Shown piece after piece: positions 39,939 to 48,458 of a stretch of 64,000 bases of DNA; position 1 is the first letter of the stretch, and every line of letters begins with the position of its first letter. The notes under the pieces are model-generated. The model was given only the letters and a program-made list of their open reading frames with translations, was not told the DNA's origin and searched no databases. Both the position numbers and the translations under genes were made by a program. The DNA comes from Bacteroidia bacterium (GTDB lineage Bacteria; Bacteroidota; Bacteroidia; Flavobacteriales; Flavobacteriaceae), in contig JAUIEK010000002.1 of the NCBI GenBank assembly GCA_030428865.1, positions 62,001-126,000 on the forward strand, written 5' to 3'.

Positions 39939-40841
39939 ATGAAAGAAAAGTTTTACTCGTATATCACAGATTTGCAAAATCATATAACTTCTACTTTAGA
40001 AAAAGTTGATGGAAAAGCAAAATTTCAAGAAGATTTATGGACTCGGAAAGAAGGAGGTGGAGGCAAAACAAGAGTTATAGAAAAAGGTAGTGTTTTTGAA
40101 AAAGGAGGAGTTAACGTATCTGCAGTTCACGGAAAGTTACCTGCTCCTTTACAAAAACAGTTTGAGGTTGATGCAGGAGATTTCTATGCTTGTGGATTAA
40201 GTTTGGTACTTCATCCTAAAAATCCATTTGTACCTACTGTTCATGCAAACTGGCGTTATTTTGAAATGTATGATGCTGAAGAAAAAATTATTACTCAGTG
40301 GTTTGGAGGAGGTCAAGATTTAACACCATATTACTTGTTTAATGAAGATGTAATTCATTTTCATCAAATATGTAAGCAAGTATGTGATAATCATGATTCA
40401 GAATTCTATTCTTTATATAAAAAAGCGTGCGATGATTATTTTTGGAATGAGCATCGGAATGAAGCTAGAGGAGTAGGAGGATTATTTTTTGATTACCTAA
40501 AACAAACAGATGAATTTTCTATGCAAGATCGTTATGATTTTGTTACAGAAGTAGGCAATAGTTTCTTAGATTCATATGTTCCTATAGTAGAAAGAAGAAA
40601 AAGTACTTTTTATAACGAAAGTCATAGAAATTGGCAAGAAATTAGAAGAGGGCGTTATGTAGAATTCAATTTAGTTCATGATAGAGGTACGTTATTTGGT
40701 TTAAAAACGAATGGACGCATTGAAAGCATATTAATGAGTTTGCCTCCAGTTGTTCAGTGGAAATATGACTATCATCCTGAAAAAAATAGTGAAGAAGAAA
40801 AATTAGTAAGTGTCTTAAAAAATCCAGTAGACTGGATTTAG
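39939..40841 (+). CDS. hemF: Oxygen-dependent coproporphyrinogen III oxidase
   Basis: 300 aa; VFEKGGVNVSAVHG; WFGGGQDLTPYYLF; RRGRYVEFNLVHDRGTLFGL. Confidence 0.97.
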   Translation: MKEKFYSYITDLQNHITSTLEKVDGKAKFQEDLWTRKEGGGGKTRVIEKGSVFEKGGVNVSAVHGKLPAPLQKQFEVDAGDFYACGLSLVLHPKNPFVPTVHANWRYFEMYDAEEKIITQWFGGGQDLTPYYLFNEDVIHFHQICKQVCDNHDSEFYSLYKKACDDYFWNEHRNEARGVGGLFFDYLKQTDEFSMQDRYDFVTEVGNSFLDSYVPIVERRKSTFYNESHRNWQEIRRGRYVEFNLVHDRGTLFGLKTNGRIESILMSLPPVVQWKYDYHPEKNSEEEKLVSVLKNPVDWI

Positions 40842-40887
40842 TTCTTATAGAATATTTAATGTTTTAACTACCTTATTGTTTATAGTT

Positions 40888-40918
40888 AAAAAAACAGATT
40901 GTAATGCAGTCTGTTTTT
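40888..40918 (+). terminator. Intrinsic terminator after hemF
   Basis: AAAAACAGATTGTAATGCAGTCTGTTTTT. Confidence 0.75.
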
Positions 40919-41024
40919 GAAGATAATTCAAGAAAAAATATTTCCTGTAGTTATTTTTACCTCTCTCAAATACAAAAATAATCGCTTAATTTTGTATTTT
41001 CGCAGTCCATAAACTTGGTTACTA

Positions 41025-42338
41025 ATGGCAAAATTTGAATTAAAGTTACCCAAAATGGGAGAAAGTGTGGCGGAAGCTACTATTACTACTTGGTTAAAAG
41101 AAGTTGGAGATACCATTGAAATGGACGAAGCTGTTGTTGAGATTGCTACTGATAAGGTAGATTCAGAAGTGCCTAGTGAAGTGGAAGGAAAACTCGTGGA
41201 AATCCTTTTTGAAAAAGATGATGTTGTAGAAGTGGGACAAACAATTGCCATTATTGAAACCGAAGGTAGTGGTAATGCTTCTGTAGAGAATAATGACAAA
41301 AAAGAAGAAGAATCAAAAGAGGTTGTTGAGTTAGAAAAAGCTATTGAAGTGGTTAAAGAAAACGCTTCACAGCCAATTAGCAAAACCTCAGCATCAGGAA
41401 AATTCTTCTCGCCTTTAGTTAGAAATATTGCTCAAACTGAAGGTATTTCCATGCAGGAGCTTGAAAACATTCAAGGAACAGGAAAAGATAGTAGGGTCAC
41501 TAAGAATGATATATTATCTTACATAGAAAACCGAAAAGCTACTCCAGAAATAGTAGCAACAGAAAATAAAGTAGTAAAAGAAACAAAAGTAGAGCCTTCT
41601 AAGCAAGTAGTGCCTGTTTCTGTAAATGGAGGAGATGAGATTATTGAAATGAGTAGAATGGGTAAACTGATTGCCAAGCATATGGTAGATTCAGTTCAAA
41701 CTTCTGCACATGTACAGTCATTCATAGAAATTGATGTAACAAACATTGTAAATTGGAGAAACAAGGTAAAAGATGCGTTCTACAAACGAGAAGGAGAAAA
41801 GTTGACGTTTACACCAATTTTTATGCAAGCTGTTGCTAGCACCATTAAAAAATATCCGTTAATCAATATTTCTGTTCAAGGAGAATCAATTATTAAGAGA
41901 AAAAACATCAACCTTGGAATGGCAGCAGCCTTGCCAGATGGAAATTTAATTGTTCCTGTAATTAAAAATGCAGATCAATTGAATTTAGTAGGGATGACTA
42001 AACAAGTAAACGATTTAGCAAACAGAGCTAGAGCAAACCAATTAAAACCCGATGAAATTCAAAACGGAACTTATACGGTTACTAATGTAGGTAGTTTTGG
42101 TTCAGTAATGGGAACACCTATTATTAATCAGCCACAGGTAGCTATTTTAGCGTTGGGAGCGATTCGAAAAGTTCCTGCCGTAATAGAAACTCCAGAAGGA
42201 GATTTTATAGGTATTCGTCAAAAAATGTTCGTATCACATTCCTATGATCATCGAGTGGTTAATGGAGCTTTAGGAGGAATGTTTATAAAAGCTTTAAAAG
42301 AAACATTAGAAGCTTGGGATATAAACCAAGAATTTTAA
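41025..42338 (+). CDS. 2-oxo acid dehydrogenase E2 component (dihydrolipoamide acyltransferase), one lipoyl domain
   Basis: 437 aa; lipoyl EIATDKVDSEVPSEVEG; E3-binding SPLVRNIAQTEGI; catalytic VSHSYDHRVVNGALGG. Confidence 0.93.
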   Translation: MAKFELKLPKMGESVAEATITTWLKEVGDTIEMDEAVVEIATDKVDSEVPSEVEGKLVEILFEKDDVVEVGQTIAIIETEGSGNASVENNDKKEEESKEVVELEKAIEVVKENASQPISKTSASGKFFSPLVRNIAQTEGISMQELENIQGTGKDSRVTKNDILSYIENRKATPEIVATENKVVKETKVEPSKQVVPVSVNGGDEIIEMSRMGKLIAKHMVDSVQTSAHVQSFIEIDVTNIVNWRNKVKDAFYKREGEKLTFTPIFMQAVASTIKKYPLINISVQGESIIKRKNINLGMAAALPDGNLIVPVIKNADQLNLVGMTKQVNDLANRARANQLKPDEIQNGTYTVTNVGSFGSVMGTPIINQPQVAILALGAIRKVPAVIETPEGDFIGIRQKMFVSHSYDHRVVNGALGGMFIKALKETLEAWDINQEF

Positions 42339-42354
42339 AAATAGAACTTTATGT

Positions 42355-42390
42355 AAAAAAAGCCTTGATACTTAGTATCAAGGCTTTTTT
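42355..42390 (+). terminator. Intrinsic terminator
   Basis: AAAAAAAGCCTTGATACTTAGTATCAAGGCTTTTTT. Confidence 0.9.
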
Positions 42391-42452
42391 ATTCTATCTC
42401 TAAAGAGATGGTTTATATATAATCTCTATCTTTAGACTTTAAAAATAAAAAC

Positions 42453-43184
42453 ATGAAAAAAATATTGTTACTTGTAATGCTTGCTTTATCTACAGTAAGT
42501 TTCTCCCAAAAAAGTGTACTTCTTAGACTCAACTATAATGTAGGCGATAAATACCTTATGAGCATCTCATCTAAGCAAGATATGGCTCCTGCTATGGTTA
42601 TGAGTATGGATATCGAAATGAATATGGATGTAACAGGAAAAAAAGATGAAAATTTTTTAACAGAATCAAAAGTAACTCATATGAAAATGGATATGATGCA
42701 AGGAGGAATGGCTATACAATACGATTCTAGCACAAAAGATGAAGATTTAGATGAGGCAGGTAAAATGATGAAAACACAAATGGCACCAATGTTAAGTGCA
42801 ATTACTACTACAATTATGTCTCCAAGAGGGGAGATTGTGAGTAGTAAAACTAATTCAACTGCTGCTGGAAGTAAAGATTTAGCAAATCAAAATTCCGTAG
42901 TTTATCCAGAAAAATCGGTAAAAGAAGGAGACTCATGGTCTAGTTCTAAAACAAATAACAATATAACAATCAATACAACATATACAGTTAAAGAAATTCT
43001 TAAAGATGTTGTTAAGATTGATGTTTCTGGACAAGTAACTAATGGAGCATCAGGAACTGTTTCGGGAGCTGTACTTATTGATAAAGCTATGGGTATACCA
43101 AAAGATTCGAAAATGCTAGTAGAATTAGAGTTGCAGGGTCAAAAAATGAAATCTGAAGTTCATGTTACTATGAAAAAACAATGA
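42453..43184 (+). CDS. Secreted protein, DUF6263-like
   Basis: 243 aa; signal peptide; NYNVGDKYLMSISSKQDM...YPEKSVKEGDSWSSSK. Confidence 0.65.
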   Translation: MKKILLLVMLALSTVSFSQKSVLLRLNYNVGDKYLMSISSKQDMAPAMVMSMDIEMNMDVTGKKDENFLTESKVTHMKMDMMQGGMAIQYDSSTKDEDLDEAGKMMKTQMAPMLSAITTTIMSPRGEIVSSKTNSTAAGSKDLANQNSVVYPEKSVKEGDSWSSSKTNNNITINTTYTVKEILKDVVKIDVSGQVTNGASGTVSGAVLIDKAMGIPKDSKMLVELELQGQKMKSEVHVTMKKQ

Positions 43185-43203
43185 AATTTTCACTAATACT
43201 AAT

Positions 43204-43235
43204 AAAAAAGCCTCGAAATTTTTTCGAGGCTTTTT
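43204..43235. terminator. Bidirectional intrinsic terminator
   Basis: AAAAAAGCCTCGAAATTTTTTCGAGGCTTTTT. Confidence 0.9.
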
Positions 43236-43255
43236 AGTTATTTATTTTCTCATTA

Positions 43256-44848
43256 CTATGCTAACATAGTAACAGGATTTTCTATAAATGAACGAACTGT
43301 TTGTAAAAACTGTGCTCCTGTAGCACCATCAACAGTTCTATGATCACAAGCAAGTGTTATTTTCATCATATTTCCAACTACTATTTGTCCGTCTTTTACA
43401 ATAGGTTTTTGTTCAATAGCACCTACAGATAAAATAGCTGAATTAGGTTGGTTAATGATTGATGTAAACTCTTGAATACCAAACATCCCTAAGTTAGATA
43501 CAGTAAATGTACTTCCTTCCATTTCGTTAGGAGTAATTTTTTTACTTCTTGCTCTTCCTGCCAAATCTTTAACAGCGCTTCCTATTTGAGTCAAACTCAT
43601 TTGATCGGTAAACTTTAATACAGGAACAACAAGACCTTCGTCTACAGCAACGGCAACTCCCATGTGTACATGTTTATTATATCTAGTTGTATCTCCATTC
43701 CATGTAGTGTTCACTTGAGGATGCTTCTTTAAAGCCATGGCACAAGCTTTAACTACCATATCATTAAAAGAAACTTTTGTATCAGGGAGAGAATTGATTG
43801 TTTTTCTAGAAGCAATGGCATTATCCATATTTAACTCGATCGTTAAATAGTAATGTGGTGCAGAAAATTTTGATTCGGCTAAACGCTTAGCAATCACTTT
43901 TCGCATTTGTGAGTTTTTCACTTCTTTACTAGCTTCTTCTCCAGCAGGAGCAAAAGCAGCTACAGGAGTTGATTTAGATATTTCTGATGTAGCAGCTATT
44001 TTTGAAGGTTGGTAGTTTTCTACATCTTTTTTTACAATTCTGCCATTTTCTCCAGAGCCTTTTAGTGAAGCTAAGTTAATACCTTTCTCTTTTGCTATTT
44101 TTTTTGCTAAAGGAGATGCAAATATTCTATCAGTATTTTTATCAGCTTTAGAAGTAGTTTCTTGAGAGTTTGCTTCTGGCATTGCAGAAACTTCTTTTTC
44201 CTGTTCTGTTTTCTCTTCTTTTTGATTTGTTTGAAGTGAGCCACTAGCTTGTGCTTCAATCACAGTAGAAATATTAGTCCCCTTTGGACCAATTACAGCA
44301 AGTAAGCTATCAACAGGAGCGCTTTCACCTTCGCCTACACCTATGTGCAAAAGAGTTCCTTCATAGAAAGACTCAAACTCCATAGTTGCTTTATCGGTTT
44401 CAATTTCAGCAAGAATATCTCCTTCTTCTACTGAATCTCCAACTTTTTTAAGCCAAGAAGAAACTGTGCCTTCTTCCATCGTATCACTTAAACGTGGCAT
44501 AGATATAATTTGAACATTTTCTGGAATCGATATGTTTGAAGTGCTTTTTTCTGCCGATTTTTCTTCTTCTTTATTTGAATTCTTAGATAATAGGGAAGAA
44601 ATATCTTCTCCTTTTTCACCAATAATAGCAAGTAAAGAATCGACAGGAGAAGTTTCTCCTTCTTGTACACCAATGTGTAAAAGTGTTCCTTCATTAAAAG
44701 ACTCAAACTCCATGGTTGCTTTATCAGTTTCGATTTCAGCAAGAATATCTCCTTCTTCTACCTTATCGCCCACTTTTTTTAACCATTTTGCCACAACACC
44801 TTCTTCCATTGTGTCACTTAACCGTGGCATATTAACTACTACTGCCAT
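43256..44848 (-). CDS. pdhC: Pyruvate dehydrogenase E2 (dihydrolipoamide acetyltransferase), two lipoyl domains
   Basis: 530 aa; two MPRLSDTMEEGxVxxWLKKVGDxVEEGDILAEIETDKATMEFESF units; E3BD; ACDHRTVDGATGAQFL. Confidence 0.95.
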   Translation of the reverse strand: MAVVVNMPRLSDTMEEGVVAKWLKKVGDKVEEGDILAEIETDKATMEFESFNEGTLLHIGVQEGETSPVDSLLAIIGEKGEDISSLLSKNSNKEEEKSAEKSTSNISIPENVQIISMPRLSDTMEEGTVSSWLKKVGDSVEEGDILAEIETDKATMEFESFYEGTLLHIGVGEGESAPVDSLLAVIGPKGTNISTVIEAQASGSLQTNQKEEKTEQEKEVSAMPEANSQETTSKADKNTDRIFASPLAKKIAKEKGINLASLKGSGENGRIVKKDVENYQPSKIAATSEISKSTPVAAFAPAGEEASKEVKNSQMRKVIAKRLAESKFSAPHYYLTIELNMDNAIASRKTINSLPDTKVSFNDMVVKACAMALKKHPQVNTTWNGDTTRYNKHVHMGVAVAVDEGLVVPVLKFTDQMSLTQIGSAVKDLAGRARSKKITPNEMEGSTFTVSNLGMFGIQEFTSIINQPNSAILSVGAIEQKPIVKDGQIVVGNMMKITLACDHRTVDGATGAQFLQTVRSFIENPVTMLA

Positions 44849-44851
44849 AAT

Positions 44852-45841
44852 TTATCTGATAAAAGGATAATCTTTTTGTTCGTATACTACATCATATAAT
44901 TGATTTAGTTCTGGATATGGAGATTCTTCTGCAAATTGCTCACACTCCTTAACCATGTCCTTTACTTCTTTATCAATTGCTTCAACTTCTTCTTCTGTAG
45001 CGTAATTTTTCTCTTTTATAATATCTAAAACCTGTGTTATAGGATCTAATTTCTTGTACTCTTCTACTTCATCTTTGGTTCTGTAATGTTGTGCATCAGA
45101 CATGGAGTGTCCTCTGTATCGGTAAGTTTTTACTTGTAAGAAAGTAGGACCTTCACCTCGTCGGGCTCTCTGGATAGCTTCATCTACTGCTTCTGCTACT
45201 TTTACAGGGTTCATTCCATCAACAGGGCCACAAGGCATCTCATATCCTAAACCTAACTTCCAAATATCATTATGATTAGCAGTTCTTTCTACAGAAGTTC
45301 CCATTGCATAACCATTATCCTCAACAATAAATACAACTGGAAGTTTCCACAACATAGCCATATTAAATGTTTCATGTAAAGAACCTTGTCTTGCGGCACC
45401 ATCACCAAAAAAAGTTAGTGTAACAGCGTCATTTCCTTTATATTTATCTGCAAAGGCAATTCCTGCACCTAATGGAATTTGACCTCCTACAATTCCATGA
45501 CCACCATAAAAACGATATTTTTTAGAAAATATATGCATCGAACCTCCCATACCATGAGAAGTACCTGTTGCTTTACCATATAGTTCGGCCATCACGCGTT
45601 TTGGGTCTTCGCCCATCCCTATAGGTTGAACATGATTTCTATAAGCTGTAATCATTTTATCTTTTGAGAGATCCATTGCATGAAGTGAGCCCGCTAGAAC
45701 GGCTTCTTGACCATTGTATAAATGTAGGAAACCTCTTACTTTTTGCTGAATATAAACGGAGGCTAATTTATCTTCAAATTTTCTCCAAAAAAGCATGTCT
45801 TTGTACCATTTTAAGTAGACATCTTTTGTGATTTTTTTCAT
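44852..45841 (-). CDS. pdhA: Pyruvate dehydrogenase E1 component subunit alpha
   Basis: 329 aa; MLFWRKFEDKLASVYIQQKVRGFLHLYNGQEA; TPP motif GDGAARQGSLHETFNMAMLWKLPVVFIVEDN; RYRGHSMSD. Confidence 0.96.
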   Translation of the reverse strand: MKKITKDVYLKWYKDMLFWRKFEDKLASVYIQQKVRGFLHLYNGQEAVLAGSLHAMDLSKDKMITAYRNHVQPIGMGEDPKRVMAELYGKATGTSHGMGGSMHIFSKKYRFYGGHGIVGGQIPLGAGIAFADKYKGNDAVTLTFFGDGAARQGSLHETFNMAMLWKLPVVFIVEDNGYAMGTSVERTANHNDIWKLGLGYEMPCGPVDGMNPVKVAEAVDEAIQRARRGEGPTFLQVKTYRYRGHSMSDAQHYRTKDEVEEYKKLDPITQVLDIIKEKNYATEEEVEAIDKEVKDMVKECEQFAEESPYPELNQLYDVVYEQKDYPFIR

Positions 45842-45975
45842 GAATTACGTATTAAGTTTAGATGATCTAAGTTCTTAAACTCCATTAGGAGATTCGTGGC
45901 TACAAAAGTAGCTTATTTGAATAGAATAAAAAAAATCGTTAAGGTAAAAAAGGGATAACGTTTTTTGTAGTAGAA

Positions 45976-46626
45976 TTATTCGTTTTTGGTTATAATAAAA
46001 GTAGCTCTTGCTCCTGTAGCAAGAAACCAATAATCTGATGCTATTCTTATTCCATCACTATTTATTAATTTATATTGAGCAGTATTTGCTCCAACATCAC
46101 CTTGATTTAATGCTCTAATTTCGATTTTGTTTTCTCCTTTTTCTAAATGTAGTTGGTATGATTGATAATGTTCATTTAGAGTTATTCTCTTTATTATTGG
46201 AATATTATTATGGAATATAGAAATAACATCACCATCAATTGTTCCGAAATCTCTAAATGAAATAGTAAGGGTTTTTGATAGAGTTAAAAAGTTGCCCAAA
46301 TTTGTGTCTACTTTTTCTATTTTTTGCTGCCCATAAAGCTCTTTTATTTTCAGGTCATTTAATTGTGCTTTTGATAAAACTCCTTTGTTTCTTAGATCGT
46401 TTTCTTCTTTTTCTTTTTGTTGTTTTTTTCCAAAAGCTTTTTTAAAACCTTCGTCAGAATCAGGTTCATTTGTTGTTGGTTTTTCTGTTTCTTTAGCAGG
46501 AATAGCTGTAATTACTTTTTTCTTACCCTTTTCATTACCTCCATTAGAGCCATCTATTTGAGCAAAAGAGAAACTTACAGAGAACACGAGTAGCACTAAC
46601 ATTAAAAAACTTTTGCAGGATTTCAT
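45976..46626 (-). CDS. Secreted hypothetical protein
   Basis: 216 aa; signal peptide; low-complexity K/E/N region; beta-rich C-terminus. Confidence 0.65.
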   Translation of the reverse strand: MKSCKSFLMLVLLVFSVSFSFAQIDGSNGGNEKGKKKVITAIPAKETEKPTTNEPDSDEGFKKAFGKKQQKEKEENDLRNKGVLSKAQLNDLKIKELYGQQKIEKVDTNLGNFLTLSKTLTISFRDFGTIDGDVISIFHNNIPIIKRITLNEHYQSYQLHLEKGENKIEIRALNQGDVGANTAQYKLINSDGIRIASDYWFLATGARATFIITKNE

Positions 46627-46705
46627 TTGTTATTTTTTGTAAAACTAATTGATTAACAAATATAATGCCGTTATAATTTTATAGTTGCTTCTGAAATGTT
46701 AAATT

Positions 46706-47365
46706 CTATTTAACAGGAAAATCAAAGAAAGTATTAGGAAAAGGCTCGTTTCGTAATGTAAAATGCCACCATTCGTTTTTGTATGATCTAAACCCATTAA
46801 TGTTCATCATTTTCTTTAATAACATTCTATTAGCTCTTTGTTGGTGAGTTAAATTTTTGTGGTAAATATGAGAGATTTTTCCAAAAAAATCAAAAGGACT
46901 TCCCATGTCTAGCTCTTCTCCTGTTTTTAAATCAACTAAAGTGAGATCTACAGTACTTCCTCTAGTATGGCCAGATTTAGAAGAAATATAACCTAGTCTA
47001 AACAAGTTTCTTTTGTTAATATTAGGGTAAAAAGTCTGTTTATTTATTGTGTCACTTAATTGGCGAGCCCATTTTACAAAATGATTAACAGCTTGTTGTG
47101 GTCTGTATGCATCATAGATTTTTAAGCTCAAGCCAAATGGTTTTAGCTGACTCTGAACTTTTTTTAATGCAATTGCAGCTGATTGGGTTATAATTACTTT
47201 ATTCTCATAATATCCATTAATTGGTTTTCCAATAAAATTATTACTAGAATGGTATCGCAAATCTTTTTTTATAGAAGGATCAATTAACTCAAGGTAAACA
47301 AAATCTTTAGGCAATTGAGCAAAAATATTTGTTGAAAAAAGAAGAAGAATAAATAGCTTTTTCAT
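46706..47365 (-). CDS. M15D/VanX-type D-alanyl-D-alanine dipeptidase
   Basis: 219 aa; KIYDAYRPQQAVNHF; SGHTRGSTVDLTL; NEWWHFTL. Confidence 0.92.
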   Translation of the reverse strand: MKKLFILLLFSTNIFAQLPKDFVYLELIDPSIKKDLRYHSSNNFIGKPINGYYENKVIITQSAAIALKKVQSQLKPFGLSLKIYDAYRPQQAVNHFVKWARQLSDTINKQTFYPNINKRNLFRLGYISSKSGHTRGSTVDLTLVDLKTGEELDMGSPFDFFGKISHIYHKNLTHQQRANRMLLKKMMNINGFRSYKNEWWHFTLRNEPFPNTFFDFPVK

Positions 47366-47415
47366 TTTATAAAAGTAGGGAAACTTTACTTAAATAGAAG
47401 GTAAGTATAGAAAAT

Positions 47416-47443
47416 AAAGGTTAGCATATATATGCTAACCTTT
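47416..47443. terminator. 28-bp perfect palindrome, probable terminator-like hairpin
   Basis: AAAGGTTAGCATATATATGCTAACCTTT. Confidence 0.6.
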
Positions 47444-47497
47444 ATTAAGTAAACTAATAAAACCAAGTGTATATCTTATAATTTTTTACAAGATATA

Positions 47498-47587
47498 TTA
47501 GTTAAATAAGGTGGTCATAATTGTGTCAATATACTCAAGTATAAAGCTGATTATGTTTTGTGTTAGTTCTTTAATAATACTTTTCAT
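47498..47587 (-). CDS. Possible 29-aa peptide downstream of the DUF2807 gene
   Basis: ATG..TAA encoding MKSIIKELTQNIISFILEYIDTIMTTLFN, followed by hairpins at 47470-47497 and 47416-47443; not in ORF track (<60 aa). Confidence 0.35.
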   Translation of the reverse strand: MKSIIKELTQNIISFILEYIDTIMTTLFN

Positions 47588-47633
47588 GATAAATGAGTTG
47601 GTTAGTTGAATGATTGGTTAGTTATTACTTTTT

Positions 47634-48359
47634 TTAAGATCTTGAATGAATACTTCCTCCAGAGGAACTGTTTTTACTTACTGTTTTAGGTTCTCCATAA
47701 TATCGAATATCTCCACCGCTACTTGCTCGTGCATTAATAGATTCTGTTGTATGAATAGAAATATCTCCACCGCTACTTGCCTTAACAGTGGCATTTCTTA
47801 CCTTTAATTTATTTGCCTTGGTTGAGCTTCCGCTAGAGGCTGATCCTTCAAAATTATCTGCCTCACCAATTAATCTCATATCAGCACCACTAGAAGAAGA
47901 AGCTGTTATTGTATTGGCTTTTACTTCTACTTTCATAGATGCACCACTAGAAACACTAATGTCTAAAGAATTAGCATCTAGCGTATTTTGTGAGTATAAG
48001 TTACTGCCACTACTCGCTTTTAATTCTTCTAAATTTTTAATAGTTACATATACTTTTTTAGCCTTTGCTCTTCCAATGTTTTTTTCTGAATAAATTTTTA
48101 ACATTCCGCTTCTAAACTCCGTTATAATAAGTTCATGTAAGTTTTCATCAGCCTCAACTGTAATTGAATTAGTATCTCCTTGGCTAACGTATAGATCTAG
48201 TCCGTTGCCAACTTTTACTCTTGTAAAATCTTCGTTTACTTTTCTTTGTTTAGTAATAACGTTTCTATTTCCTTGTACTCGATTTAAAAAATCAACATTA
48301 CAAGACGTGAGTGTAGTTGCTATAAAAAGAATAGCAATAAGATTTTTGGTTGTTTTCAT
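47634..48359 (-). CDS. DUF2807 (head GIN domain) lipoprotein
   Basis: 241 aa; lipobox LTSCN; repeated SSGA/SSGG motifs (KASSGSNLYS, SVSSGASMKV, ASSSSGADMRL, SASSGSSTKA). Confidence 0.88.
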   Translation of the reverse strand: MKTTKNLIAILFIATTLTSCNVDFLNRVQGNRNVITKQRKVNEDFTRVKVGNGLDLYVSQGDTNSITVEADENLHELIITEFRSGMLKIYSEKNIGRAKAKKVYVTIKNLEELKASSGSNLYSQNTLDANSLDISVSSGASMKVEVKANTITASSSSGADMRLIGEADNFEGSASSGSSTKANKLKVRNATVKASSGGDISIHTTESINARASSGGDIRYYGEPKTVSKNSSSGGSIHSRS

Positions 48360-48458
48360 GGTTTTTGGTTTTTAAGTTTATTTTTATCAAATGTCTTTTT
48401 AAAAAATCTATCTGTTTTAAAATAGTTACTGAATTGTTCTATTTTTTATACGAACTGT

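Noticed and set aside
40928-41383. 151-aa minus-strand ORF over the E2 lipoyl domain
   Set aside because: Ser/Thr-rich antisense shadow of a clear E2 gene, no recognisable motif.
44401-44848. Duplicated ~230-bp segment in pdhC
   Set aside because: Explained by two tandem lipoyl domains, ordinary for pyruvate dehydrogenase E2.
47640-48100. Repeated TCACCACTAGA/TCACCGCTACT-like motifs
   Set aside because: Encode the repetitive SSGA/SSGG turns of the DUF2807 beta-helix-like domain.
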